Below are positions 43,439 through 52,123 of a stretch of DNA of 64,000 bases, one piece after another; positions within the stretch are counted from its first letter, which is position 1; the number at the start of each line of letters is the position of its first letter. The stretch is taken from the NCBI RefSeq assembly GCF_050632395.1, contig NZ_CP192600.1, positions 558,001-622,000 of the forward strand. Reading direction: 5' to 3'. Position numbers and translations under genes: made by a program. Below the pieces are notes generated by a model, which was not told the origin of the DNA, did not search any database, and saw only the letters and a program-made list of their open reading frames with translations. This DNA comes from JAUYQR01 sp050632395. Its GTDB lineage: Bacteria > Pseudomonadota > Alphaproteobacteria > Rhodobacterales > Rhodobacteraceae.

Positions 43439-44274
43439 CCCCGATCATCCGGACGGTGGCTGGCTTGCGCGCGCTGTCGCGCGGCTGGAAGGCGGCGGGC
43501 GAAACCGTGGGCGTGGTGCCGACAATGGGCGCGCTGCACGAGGGGCATCTGAGCCTTGCGCGGCGGGCGCGGGGGGAGTGTGACCGGGTGGTCACGACGA
43601 TCTTTGTGAACCCCAAACAGTTCAACAACCCCGAGGATCTGAAGAAATACCCGCGCAGCGAGGACGCGGATGCGGCTCTGCTGGCGACGGTTCCAGTGGA
43701 CGCGATCTTTGCACCGCCGGTGGAGGAGGTCTACCCGGACGGCTTCATCACCACGGTCAGCATGGCCGGTGTGGCGCAGCCGCTGGAAGGCTATATGCGG
43801 CCGGGGCATTTTGACGGAGTGGCGACGGTGGTGACCAAGCTGTTCGGGATGTCCTTGGCTGACCGGGGCTATTTCGGGCAGAAGGACTGGCAGCAATTGC
43901 AGGTGGTGCTGCGGCTGGTGCGCGACCTGAACGTCCCGGTCGAGGTGGTCGGCTGCGAGACGATCCGCGATGCGGACGGGCTGGCGATGTCGTCGCGCAA
44001 CGTGCGGCTGACCGCGGCAGGGCGCGTGAAGGCGCCGGTGCTTTACGCCGCGATCACGGCGGCGGCGGACGATATCCGCGCCGGCCATGCCGACCGCATG
44101 GCGATCCGCGAGGCGGCGGAAACGATGCGCGCGGCAGGGTTCGAGCGGGTGGAATACATCGAGTTGCGCGATGCCGAGACGCTGATGCCTTCGGACGACC
44201 CGACCCGACCGCGACGGATGCTGGCCGCCGCATGGATCGACGGTGTGCGCCTGATCGACAACATTCCGGTCTGA
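43435..44274 (+). CDS. panC: Pantoate-beta-alanine ligase
   Basis: The protein has 279 residues. The HIGH-type loop is VVPTMGALHEGHLSL; IFVNPKQFNNPEDLKKYPR, YFGQKDWQQL and MSSRNVRLTAAGR are family signatures. It joins pantoate and β-alanine using ATP. Dispersed repeat copy 2 starts 15 bases after the stop. Confidence 0.97.
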   Translation: MTPIIRTVAGLRALSRGWKAAGETVGVVPTMGALHEGHLSLARRARGECDRVVTTIFVNPKQFNNPEDLKKYPRSEDADAALLATVPVDAIFAPPVEEVYPDGFITTVSMAGVAQPLEGYMRPGHFDGVATVVTKLFGMSLADRGYFGQKDWQQLQVVLRLVRDLNVPVEVVGCETIRDADGLAMSSRNVRLTAAGRVKAPVLYAAITAAADDIRAGHADRMAIREAAETMRAAGFERVEYIELRDAETLMPSDDPTRPRRMLAAAWIDGVRLIDNIPV

Positions 44275-44288
44275 TGTCGTCGACGGGA

Positions 44289-44340
44289 GCGAGGGGCCAG
44301 CCCCTCGCGCACCCCGGGATATTTCTGCAAAGAGGAATTG
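44289..44340 (+). repeat. Dispersed hairpin repeat, copy 2
   Basis: GCGAGGGG (44289-44296), CCAG loop, CCCCTCGC (44301-44308), then a tail with CCCGGGATATTT and AAAGAGGAATTG (to 44340). It points with panC transcription. It shares hairpin plus tail with 5259-5312 and 46684-46733. Confidence 0.7.
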
Positions 44341-44487
44341 CAGGGCGGGTGCTGGAAACGGGACTTGGCGACTGCGGCAAAAGCGGCAAGACTGCCCGGC
44401 GCGGTGCCTGGTGAAATTCTTGGCGCCGGGTGATGTAATTGCCCGTAACATCCATATGTGATGCGGACAGGTTCAAAGGAGGGCGCG

Positions 44488-45558
44488 ATGGCCGATTTCG
44501 AAACGCAGATCAAGGAAAGCCAGGCTCAGGTGGCCGAGGCGCAGGCGAAGATTTCCGCGATCACCAGCAGGATCGAAGCGGCGCGGACCAAGCTGGATCA
44601 GGGTGTGGCGTTGGACGTGGAAAACGCCACGCTGGAGGATGTTAACAAGCACACCGACCTGATGAACGCCAACATCGCCGAACTGATCATGGGCCTTGAT
44701 GATGTGACGGCAGGCTTTTCGGCGGAGTTCGCAGAGATGCGGTCGAAGACCGGGATGGAAAGCTTCATCGGCATCTTTTCCAGCGCCAAGGCGGAATCGA
44801 TGCGGCAGGAGCGGATGCGCGCCGCCTCGGTCGATGACAAGTTGCAGGACCTGATTTCCAAATCAGACGTGATCGTGCGGCTGTTGCAGGGGCAGCTTGA
44901 CCTTCTGAACACGCAAAAGGGGCGGGTGGAGAGCAACCTGTCTTCGACGCTGACCGAGCGCGAAGAAACCGTGGGCGCGCTGGAGGCGGTGCGGGCGGAA
45001 GTTGGGGCGCTGGACCCAAGGATCATCGAGTTGGAGAACAAGATCGCGGTCGAGCAGGACGCCTCGGCACGCACCAAGCTGGAGACGGAACTGGCCAACC
45101 TGAACGCGAAATACAACGCGCTGGTGCAGGACGAGCAGGTGAAGCTGGCGAAGTCCCAGACGCTGGAGCGCTATATCGAGAAGGGCAAGACCTGGGTCGA
45201 CAGCTTGCAGAACCAGGCGGCGACGCAGCTGGTGCTGATCAACAAGCTGCAGACGGACACCAAGCAGCGGGTGGTGCTGTATGACGCGCTGACCTCGTCG
45301 TTGAAGACCGCCCAGCAGCAGGACGTGGCGCACCGGATCAACGAGATCGGGGTGAAGACCGACCAGGAGGCCCAGACCGCGATGGCGGCCATTGGGGCTG
45401 CGACCAACGACAAGATGGCCGACATGCTGGAAGCGCATGAGGGGCACATGGTCTTTGCCCGCCAGATCCTTGAACAGAAGGCGAAGGCGGATGAACGCTT
45501 TGCGCGCCGGTTCGCCGCGATTGTCGAAAAGCACGACAAGAACGCGTATGGGGAATAA
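44488..45558 (+). CDS. Coiled-coil protein, first gene of the uncharacterised AAA operon
   Basis: The start is ATG 44488 with an ideal SD (AAGGAGG), giving 356 residues. Almost wholly helical: long coiled coils (DNEIQ-type heptads, VESNLSSTLTEREETVGALEAV, IELENKIAVEQDASARTKLETELANLNAKY) and a C-terminal helical segment ending AAIVEKHDKNAYGE. There is no signal peptide or membrane helix. The helix spacing recalls TelA/toxic-anion-resistance proteins, but I would not assign that. The next gene starts directly after its stop. It may be a scaffold or effector for the AAA ATPase. Confidence 0.85.
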   Translation: MADFETQIKESQAQVAEAQAKISAITSRIEAARTKLDQGVALDVENATLEDVNKHTDLMNANIAELIMGLDDVTAGFSAEFAEMRSKTGMESFIGIFSSAKAESMRQERMRAASVDDKLQDLISKSDVIVRLLQGQLDLLNTQKGRVESNLSSTLTEREETVGALEAVRAEVGALDPRIIELENKIAVEQDASARTKLETELANLNAKYNALVQDEQVKLAKSQTLERYIEKGKTWVDSLQNQAATQLVLINKLQTDTKQRVVLYDALTSSLKTAQQQDVAHRINEIGVKTDQEAQTAMAAIGAATNDKMADMLEAHEGHMVFARQILEQKAKADERFARRFAAIVEKHDKNAYGE

Positions 45559-46683
45559 GTGGCGAACGAGGTCAAGGACCAGCTGACGTCGGACCATGCC
45601 GAGCTTTACGACACGCTGGTCGCGCGGCGCTATTTTGCGAAGTTCAGTCGCATCTCTGGCCATCTGGGCCAGGTTGCGGCGGAGTTCGAGGCCGAGGGGC
45701 GGCTTAACCGGACCGAGACGCGGGTTCTGGGGCGGTATCTGACCGCCGTCGCCACCACGTTTCATGCGCTGAGCCACAAGTACCTGATGACCGGGCGCGG
45801 CGACACGGCGCCAAGGCTGACCATCGACCGGCACGAAAGCGGGTTTCCGGTGGCGCAGGAATTGATGACGATGGCGGTCGATGCGCAGCAGGCCGAGCGG
45901 CATCTGGCGGGGATGCCGTCGGAAGCCGAGATGAAGGACCGGATGGTGCGGCAGATCGTGGGTGACCTGACGATCCCGACTGCGCTGCAGTTCGCGCTGT
46001 CGCAGCGGTATTATTACGAGGCGCTGGTGCGGGGCGGGATCTTCTGGGCGCGCAATGACCCGGATGCGCAGTGGATCGCCAATGTCGGCGAGCGGCGGCA
46101 TTTCCTTGTGCATTGGGCGGTGTGGGATGCGCAGGCGAACCTGCCGGTTGTCTATCTGATGGACGTGGAGGATGGCGGGAAGAAGCCGCTGCCCAACGAT
46201 GAATACCGCTGGCCGCAGGCGCAGGCGGCCCTGATGGCGCAATCGCTGGGCGGGCTGAAGCTTTTGACCATCGCCACCGGGTTCGACAAGGACTTCGACG
46301 ATCTACACCCGGTGCGGCTGCGGCGGGTGATCCTTGGGCCGATGTATTCGGCCGGGTTTACCTTGCAGTCGGGGCCGATCTCGAAGGTGCTGGAGGATGC
46401 CAAGGCGCCGGATGACGAGGATTGGGCGCTGGTCTGGACGGTGGAGGACCTGCAGTCAGACCGGGAGGAGACGGTCAAGGATGGCTGGTTTTCCACCGAT
46501 GTGCGGCAGGTCTACAAGCTGGACCCGCTGCTGGGTGCCGAGACCGGGACAACGCTGACCGAGCGGATGATCATCGTGCCGGAGCGGCCCTATCAGGTGA
46601 TGGTGGAGCAGAACCCGGCGGGCTTTCGGGATTTGAGGAAGTTTGTCGTGGGGGCGGGCGGGCGGATCATTCCGACGCGCTAG
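45559..46683 (+). CDS. Uncharacterised soluble protein of the AAA operon
   Basis: The protein has 374 residues with a GTG start directly after the upstream TAA. The N-terminal half is helical (ELYDTLVARRYFAKFSRISGHLGQ, TETRVLGRYLTAVATTFHAL), and the rest has mixed α/β structure including RRHFLVHWAVWDAQANLPVVYLMDVEDG. The C-terminus is ERMIIVPERPYQVMVEQNPAG. I recognise no named domain. It sits between the coiled-coil and ATPase genes, which suggests a complex with them. The next gene is separated only by repeat copy 3. Confidence 0.83.
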   Translation: MANEVKDQLTSDHAELYDTLVARRYFAKFSRISGHLGQVAAEFEAEGRLNRTETRVLGRYLTAVATTFHALSHKYLMTGRGDTAPRLTIDRHESGFPVAQELMTMAVDAQQAERHLAGMPSEAEMKDRMVRQIVGDLTIPTALQFALSQRYYYEALVRGGIFWARNDPDAQWIANVGERRHFLVHWAVWDAQANLPVVYLMDVEDGGKKPLPNDEYRWPQAQAALMAQSLGGLKLLTIATGFDKDFDDLHPVRLRRVILGPMYSAGFTLQSGPISKVLEDAKAPDDEDWALVWTVEDLQSDREETVKDGWFSTDVRQVYKLDPLLGAETGTTLTERMIIVPERPYQVMVEQNPAGFRDLRKFVVGAGGRIIPTR

Positions 46684-46733
46684 CCGGGGGCCAGCCCCCG
46701 GACCCCCGAGATATTTGTGGACAGATGAAAGGG
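46684..46733 (+). repeat. Dispersed hairpin repeat, copy 3
   Basis: CCGGGGG (46684-46690), CCAG loop, CCCCCGG (46695-46701), then a tail with CCCGAGATATTTG and AGATGAAAGGG. It fills nearly the whole 57-base gap. The tail AAAGGG lies close enough to the GTG at 46741 to serve as its ribosome binding site. Confidence 0.7.
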
Positions 46734-46740
46734 TTGGCTG

Positions 46741-48666
46741 GTGAGCACGCGGGACACGATGGAACTGAGAGAAGACACGATCCGGGCGCAGTATGAAGCG
46801 GCGCTGGGGATGGTTCTGGGGTTCGATCATGCGCCGCGGCTGGCGAAAGCCGTTGACGTGGCGCAGGCCGAGCGGTCATCGGGGATCGGGACGCGGCCGC
46901 GGTTCCGGTCCACCGTGCCGGGGATGGTGACGCGGTCCACCGCGCGGCCCGGTGGGGTGCGGATTGCCGAGCGGGTGGAGGGCTTAAGCGATGGCCTTGT
47001 GTCGCCGGTGCAGGCGGCGGTGTTGAGCGCGCTGCGGCGCGGGATCGCGATTGCGCTGGCGATGGGCGAGACGCTGGCGGCGCAGTCGGGGCTGGCAGAG
47101 TTGAAGAAGGCCAACCTTGAGGCGCGGTTGCCGGAGGGCAAGCGGGCGGAGTTTACCGAAGGCTTGCAGGCCGAGGCGCTGGCGGTGCTGTACACCTTTG
47201 CCAATGCGACGGCGTTTCTGCTGGCGCCGCATCTGGGATCGGCGACGGTCGAGATCGGCGAGGTGGAGGAGGTGCTGACGGATAACGCTCCGTTGGCGTT
47301 GCAGGGCGCGTTGTGGGAGCTGGATCAGGATATTGGTGCACTGGCGACCGATGAGGTGCGGCTGGTGGTGGTGGTCGCGGCCTTTGCCGAGGCGTTGATG
47401 AAGAAGGTTGCCTTGCGTGCCGAGGGGGCGGCGCGGATGGGGGCGTTCACCAGCGGCAGCTGGAAGGTCGAGGCGGACGGGCTGACGATCGCTGGCTTCA
47501 AGCCGGCGCGGGCGGCCAAGGGTGGCGTCCTGACCATGCAGTTCAAGAAGCCCGAGGAGGTGGTGGGCAACCACATCGCCAAGTATCAAAGCCTGCGCTT
47601 GGCGAAGATGCTGATGGCTTATGATTTCGAGCGGCGGCTGAACCCGTTTGCAGAGTTGGGCGGGTTCATCTTTACCTTCATGGGGGATGGCAAGCCGGGG
47701 ACCGGCAAGACCACGCTCATTCAGATGATGGCGGGATTGCTGAACGATTACTGCAAGGTGGCGGGGTATCCGTTCCGGTATCAGAACTTCTCCATCGACC
47801 AGATCGACAGCTATCAGGGCAAGTCGGGGCAGAACGCCAAGGCGTTCATCGACAACGTGCTGGACCCGACGGTGATCGCCTTCGGCACGATCGACGACAT
47901 TGACCAGGTGGCGGGCAAGCGCGGGGATCGGCAGTCCAGCGCCGGTCAGCAGGAGGTGACGGCGGTGTTCATGGGGGCGTTCGCCGGGGCCAATACGGTG
48001 GTGCGGGGGAATTGCACGTTCGGGATGTTCTCCAACTTTCCGGAGAATGTGGACGACGCGCTGCGCCAGCGGGCCGGGGCGCGGTTTTTGGTGGACGGGC
48101 CGCAGACCCGCGAGGATTACATTGATATCCTGAGCCTGTTGTTGGGGAAGAACCACTCGATTCCGGTCGGGGACCATCAGTTGTTCGCGGCGCAGGAGAT
48201 CCGGAAGGCGGTGGCGGCCAGTTTCGAAGGGCATTCGAAGCCGCATGAGGATGGGCTTTTGAAGGTCTGGGATCAGGTGGCGCGGGATATCGGGCCCTTG
48301 GATACCATCGCCAAGATCGGGGCGTATCTGAAGGCGATACAGGTGGCAGATGACCGGTTCACGGGCCGCGCGATCAAGAACATCACCGACGCCGTGAAGG
48401 TGCGGGCGATGGATTTCGAACTGCCGGACGCGTGGATGGAGGAGCCGGACCTGTTCCTGTTCAAGGGGTATGACGAGAAGCTGGCGATGATCCGGGGGCT
48501 GATGACGCCGATCACGGTGGAGATGGTCGTGCAGGAGATCAACCGCTACGCGGATTCGGAATTCCGCTATGCGGACAAGTCGGACGAGGTGGCCATCGAG
48601 GCGATGGTGCGGGAGTTCGGGCGGACGGAAGAGGCGAAGCGGCGGTATCTGGAGGGGAAGGGGTGA
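46741..48666 (+). CDS. AAA+ ATPase of an uncharacterised operon
   Basis: The protein has 641 residues with a GTG start. The N-terminal 300 residues are helical and unlike known adaptors. The AAA+ core follows: Walker A GKPGTGKTT (317-325, K323), Walker B-like region IAFGTIDDID (379-388, with Asp rather than the usual Glu), sensor 1 FSNFPENVDDALRQR (430-444, N432) and likely arginine fingers R442/R444. The layout resembles the TNRPD...LRPGRFD block of classical AAA proteins. It is cytoplasmic, with no transmembrane segments seen. It is the only enzyme in the operon with an obvious energy source. Confidence 0.9.
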   Translation: MSTRDTMELREDTIRAQYEAALGMVLGFDHAPRLAKAVDVAQAERSSGIGTRPRFRSTVPGMVTRSTARPGGVRIAERVEGLSDGLVSPVQAAVLSALRRGIAIALAMGETLAAQSGLAELKKANLEARLPEGKRAEFTEGLQAEALAVLYTFANATAFLLAPHLGSATVEIGEVEEVLTDNAPLALQGALWELDQDIGALATDEVRLVVVVAAFAEALMKKVALRAEGAARMGAFTSGSWKVEADGLTIAGFKPARAAKGGVLTMQFKKPEEVVGNHIAKYQSLRLAKMLMAYDFERRLNPFAELGGFIFTFMGDGKPGTGKTTLIQMMAGLLNDYCKVAGYPFRYQNFSIDQIDSYQGKSGQNAKAFIDNVLDPTVIAFGTIDDIDQVAGKRGDRQSSAGQQEVTAVFMGAFAGANTVVRGNCTFGMFSNFPENVDDALRQRAGARFLVDGPQTREDYIDILSLLLGKNHSIPVGDHQLFAAQEIRKAVAASFEGHSKPHEDGLLKVWDQVARDIGPLDTIAKIGAYLKAIQVADDRFTGRAIKNITDAVKVRAMDFELPDAWMEEPDLFLFKGYDEKLAMIRGLMTPITVEMVVQEINRYADSEFRYADKSDEVAIEAMVREFGRTEEAKRRYLEGKG

Positions 48667-49049
48667 GTGAGGGGCTGCGCCTGACCCTGTGGAACACGAT
48701 CCTGCCGCTGGTGGGGTTGTGCGCGCTGGTGGCGTGGTTGCCGGGGTGGCTGGTGGGGCGCGGGACCCTGTCGCAGGTGGCGCTGGCGCGGGCGGTGGGG
48801 GTGACTGCGGTAGTCGCGTTCGCGGTGGGGGCCGGTGTGGCATTGGCCTTGTATGCGGCAATCAACGAGGGGGTCTGGGCGCGGGTTCTGGCGGCCCCGG
48901 TGGAGCGATTGGGGTTCTTTCTGGGGCGGTCGGCGTTGTTTGCGATGTTGTGGGGGCCGGTGCTGGCGTTCGTGTGGCTGGTCAGGGCGCAGGAGATGAA
49001 CCGGCGGATCGGGATGCGGATGGTGGATGGTGAAGGGGGGAAGGGGTGA
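48663..49049 (+). CDS. Three-helix membrane protein of the AAA operon
   Basis: The protein has 128 residues, with a GTG start overlapping the ATPase stop (GTGA). Hydrophobic segments lie at about 10-30 (WNTILPLVGLCALVAWLPGWL), 44-67 (AVGVTAVVAFAVGAGVALALYAA) and 88-108 (LFAMLWGPVLAFVWLV). The tail is charged (RAQEMNRRIGMRMVDGEGGKG). It could anchor the ATPase complex to the inner membrane. The stop overlaps the start of the AT-richer cassette. Confidence 0.8.
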   Translation: MSEGLRLTLWNTILPLVGLCALVAWLPGWLVGRGTLSQVALARAVGVTAVVAFAVGAGVALALYAAINEGVWARVLAAPVERLGFFLGRSALFAMLWGPVLAFVWLVRAQEMNRRIGMRMVDGEGGKG

Positions 49050-49246
49050 TGGCACACGAACCGGGCTGGGACGCGAAGGCAATCGCGCGGATTGCCAAAG
49101 AGAAGTATGGCGGGACACAAAAAATGTTCGAGGCGCACGGATGGTCCGAGCGCGGCTCGAAGATGATGATCGCCCAGCAAAGGCTGGTAAAGGAGTGCTA
49201 CGGATCTATCGAAGGCTTCGTCCAACATCACGAAGGCAAGCAATGA
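49049..49246 (+). CDS. Small protein of inserted cassette, function unknown
   Basis: The protein has 65 residues from ATG 49049, or 66 from GTG 49046; either overlaps the upstream stop. Sequence features are KAIARIAKEKYGGTQKMFEAHGWSERGSK and a second helix. Basic and helical, it could be a nucleic-acid-binding or toxin/antitoxin-like protein, but there is no match to cite. It is coupled to the next gene by ATGA. It and its partner are AT-richer than their neighbours. Confidence 0.6.
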   Translation: MAHEPGWDAKAIARIAKEKYGGTQKMFEAHGWSERGSKMMIAQQRLVKECYGSIEGFVQHHEGKQ

Positions 49247-49671
49247 CGGCCGCCCAAGTTGCACGCCTGTCAATCGTTTCGATGATAGCTCTGCCGTGTG
49301 AAGCTACGGCCGGTTCTATGCGTTGTCAGCTCCGCCAGGTGTTCGAGCTTTCGGCAAGTGGCGACCTAGCACTAAACCGTCTCGCGGAAGCCTATCTCGC
49401 CAATGATCTCGTGGTCGATATGGAGACCGGCGTCATCTATCACTCCGGGTTTGGAAATGAGAGTTACCCACTCAAGACTATCGTCGACGCTGGTTCACGT
49501 TCCTCTTCATTCAAAGTGATCGCTTCTTCCATACCGGGAAAAGCGTCAGACTTTGAACATGCGACATTCGTAAACACTGTTGTCATGCAGATTGATACTT
49601 GGGTGGAGGCCAGTGAGAAACCCTTTGTGGTGATAGAGGGCTCAAACATCGGGACCGGAGTTTGTAGATGA
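49243..49671 (+). CDS. Secreted protein of inserted cassette, function unknown
   Basis: The start is ATG 49243, giving 142 residues. The N-terminus ARLSIVSMIALPCEATAGSM looks like a signal peptide, with cleavage near residues 23-25. The mature part is strand-rich (RCQLRQVFELSASGDLALN, VVDMETGVIYHSGFGNE, IEGSNIGTGVCR) with two cysteines that could form a disulfide. I know of no named family. The composition is visibly AT-richer than the surrounding operon. The stop overlaps the DUF6638 gene start. Confidence 0.65.
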   Translation: MTAAQVARLSIVSMIALPCEATAGSMRCQLRQVFELSASGDLALNRLAEAYLANDLVVDMETGVIYHSGFGNESYPLKTIVDAGSRSSSFKVIASSIPGKASDFEHATFVNTVVMQIDTWVEASEKPFVVIEGSNIGTGVCR

Positions 49672-51047
49672 AGCGCCTCATCCAACGCGGTCTCATGTTC
49701 GGGAACCTGATCGAGGTGTCGTCACCGGCGCTTGTCGAGCGGTATAATCGGGCATTGAAGCATCTGACCGGCAAGACGACGAAGCTGACCGATTTCCACA
49801 TCGACCTGTCGGGTTATTCCCCCGAAATCGGGGATGAGCTGGATGATGACCTCTACCTCAACCCCAATGGGGCAAACCGGCAGTTCATCCTCCTGACCAC
49901 GGCGCAGAAGGATGCGCCTTTGCTCAACATCAAGTTCTCCACCAGCCGGGGAATTCTGACGCAGTTCATCGAGACGAACGAGGCGCAGCTTTTTGCGCTG
50001 ACGGCGCGGGATGCGGTGTGTGGGGAGTTGCAGAATTCGGTCTATGCGGTGGATACGCCGGCCAAGCTTTTTGACATCCGGCAGATCACGGTGGAGGCGG
50101 ATACCATCGGCGGGCATGTGGCGGATGCGGGCAAGCTTGCCGCGCTGATCACGCGGTTTCGCAGTGAGCCGGACGGGTGGCGCGACGATGTGCTGATTGC
50201 CGAGATGATTGGCCTTGCGAAAAAGACCGGCGATGTGACGCGGGTGCCGATCAGCCTGCCTGCGATGACGTTCCAGCAGCCGAACTTCTGGACCAGCCAT
50301 TTCGGCGGGGTCTACATCTTTCGCGATGTGCGCTTTCCGGGCGCGATTTCGACGCTGCCGTGGAAATCGCTGGGCGAGGTGCCGATTGCGCAGGTGATGG
50401 ACCTGACCCTGCGCAACCAGATCGCCGATTGGCTGGAGCGCAACAATCTGGTGGAGCCGATCGTGCAGGCGCGGGGGATGGATGCGGCCGCTGTCTTGCG
50501 CCAGAAGATGGATTTCATTCTGGTCGAGGCGGCGGACGCGCTTGGCATCGAGATCGGCGATGCGCGGCGGACGGAGCTGAGGAAGATCGCCTACCGCCTT
50601 GGGTCTTCGCTGCCGGAGGAGTTTCTTGGGCTGGCGGCGCTTTTGCGCTGGGTGGAGGGGGGCGGGCCTTGGCCGAAGATCACCTCGGAGCATCCGGCGT
50701 ATTTCTACACGCTGAGGGCCAAGGCGGGGCGCGACCGTGATCTGGTGAACATGCTGCTGGCGGAACTGGCGCCGATGGACGTGCGGCAGATGTATATCGT
50801 CCACAAGGAACTGTTTTACCAAAGCTACGCCACCTGGAGCGAGCGGAAGAAGACTTATGTCGCGGATTTCCTTGCGCGGGAGTATCAGGTGGACAGGGAA
50901 GGCGCGCGGGCGGCGCTGTTCGGCCCCGAGCCTGCGATGGACGAGGCGCAGCGGCCACAGATGGCCGAGGGGCCGAAGCCTGCGCGTGATATCGTGGGGC
51001 CATGGGGTGCTGTGGGCCGCAGCGTGCGGGACAGGGGGCGAGAATGA
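49668..51047 (+). CDS. DUF6638 family protein
   Basis: The protein has 459 residues, with an ATG in overlap with the upstream stop. Opening MKRLIQRGLMFGNLIEVSSPALVERYN and the STSRGILTQFIETNEAQLFALTARDAV block match DUF6638, a Rhodobacterales-type family. It is soluble, mostly helical at the C-terminal half. The final 40 residues are a polar, disordered tail. It is coupled to the next small membrane protein gene. Confidence 0.85.
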   Translation: MKRLIQRGLMFGNLIEVSSPALVERYNRALKHLTGKTTKLTDFHIDLSGYSPEIGDELDDDLYLNPNGANRQFILLTTAQKDAPLLNIKFSTSRGILTQFIETNEAQLFALTARDAVCGELQNSVYAVDTPAKLFDIRQITVEADTIGGHVADAGKLAALITRFRSEPDGWRDDVLIAEMIGLAKKTGDVTRVPISLPAMTFQQPNFWTSHFGGVYIFRDVRFPGAISTLPWKSLGEVPIAQVMDLTLRNQIADWLERNNLVEPIVQARGMDAAAVLRQKMDFILVEAADALGIEIGDARRTELRKIAYRLGSSLPEEFLGLAALLRWVEGGGPWPKITSEHPAYFYTLRAKAGRDRDLVNMLLAELAPMDVRQMYIVHKELFYQSYATWSERKKTYVADFLAREYQVDREGARAALFGPEPAMDEAQRPQMAEGPKPARDIVGPWGAVGRSVRDRGRE

Positions 51048-51328
51048 TCCTTGGATGGCTGAAGCTGGCATTCCTGCTGTATATCGGGCTGACGATCGCC
51101 TACTTCCTGACGGCGGTGTATTCGCGGTCGGTCCGACGGGAAAAGCTGGAAAAGGCGTGGGACGGCGACCCCGCGCGTGAGGATGCAAGCCAAGCCGAGC
51201 GCACTGCGTTCATCGAGGACGGGATGGCGCATTACGAGAAGGGGCTGAAAAAGCGCCTGCTGTGGCTTATCTATATCATTCCGACCATCGGCTTCATCGC
51301 TACCATCTACTTCGTCAATTGGGACTGA
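51044..51328 (+). CDS. Small two-helix membrane protein
   Basis: The start is ATG 51044, overlapping the DUF6638 stop, giving 94 residues. Transmembrane helices at about 5-26 (LKLAFLLYIGLTIAYFLTAVYS) and 72-91 (LLWLIYIIPTIGFIATIYFV), with a charged cytoplasmic loop between. No known domain. It precedes the DUF1523 gene by 11 bases, with an AAGGA SD in the gap. Confidence 0.78.
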   Translation: MILGWLKLAFLLYIGLTIAYFLTAVYSRSVRREKLEKAWDGDPAREDASQAERTAFIEDGMAHYEKGLKKRLLWLIYIIPTIGFIATIYFVNWD

Positions 51329-51339
51329 AAGGAACGGCC

Positions 51340-52020
51340 ATGTGGACCAAGATCAAATGGGGGCTGCGAATCTTCGCCGTTCTGATCATCGGGGCGTTCC
51401 TGCATTACACGCTGCCGCAGCGCGATGTGGTGCACATCATCAACACCTACAACAAGAACACGCCCATCGGGGCGAACTGGATGTTCTACGCGATCGAGGA
51501 TACCGGGACCGGGGTAGAAACCACCGCCACGATCCGTGACATCCGGTTCATCGACGCGGTCTACCCAGATGGCGACAGCGTGATGGTCTACCGCAACGAG
51601 GATACCGGCTGGTTCTGGCCGCCGTATTTCAAGTGGGACAGCAGCACGCTTCAGGCCGAGGCGCAGAACCTGAAATCCGACAAGTCCAACCCGCAGTGGG
51701 TGGCGATCACGCATTACGGCTGGCGCTTGCCGATCTTTTCGATCTTTCCGAACGCGGTCAGCATCGCGCGGGTGGAGGGGCCGGACGTGACGTTGATCCC
51801 GTGGGTCAACATCATCATCCTGTCGTTCCTGGCCTTCATCATCTTCATGCTGCGCAAGATGTGGATGCAGTTCCGCGAGCGGATGGTTGACCCGGCGCTG
51901 GCCGATGCGGGCGAGGTCTGGGACAGTGCCGAGGGCCGGGCGGAGGAGGCGCGAAAGCAGGCGCGCGGATTCTTTGGCCGGCTGGGTGCGTGGTTCCGAT
52001 CCTGGCTGCCGCGCCGCTGA
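51340..52020 (+). CDS. DUF1523 family membrane protein
   Basis: The protein has 226 residues. An N-terminal transmembrane helix (about 8-25) is followed by a periplasmic domain with IINTYNKNTPIGANWMFYA, WFWPPYFKWDSSTLQAEAQNLK and HYGWRLPIFSIFPNAVS, typical of DUF1523. A second helix lies at about 153-171 (PWVNIIILSFLAFIIFMLR). The cytoplasmic tail is basic and charged. It is the last gene of the operon; the biochemical role is unknown. Confidence 0.87.
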   Translation: MWTKIKWGLRIFAVLIIGAFLHYTLPQRDVVHIINTYNKNTPIGANWMFYAIEDTGTGVETTATIRDIRFIDAVYPDGDSVMVYRNEDTGWFWPPYFKWDSSTLQAEAQNLKSDKSNPQWVAITHYGWRLPIFSIFPNAVSIARVEGPDVTLIPWVNIIILSFLAFIIFMLRKMWMQFRERMVDPALADAGEVWDSAEGRAEEARKQARGFFGRLGAWFRSWLPRR

Positions 52021-52123
52021 GGTCTGAGACAAGCCCCTGATGAACAAAGGGAACTTTCCCGCTGGCTTTGTGTTGGCACGATGACCGAAAGCCCCGGTCG
52101 CCGTGCCAGCCAAGGGGACCCGC

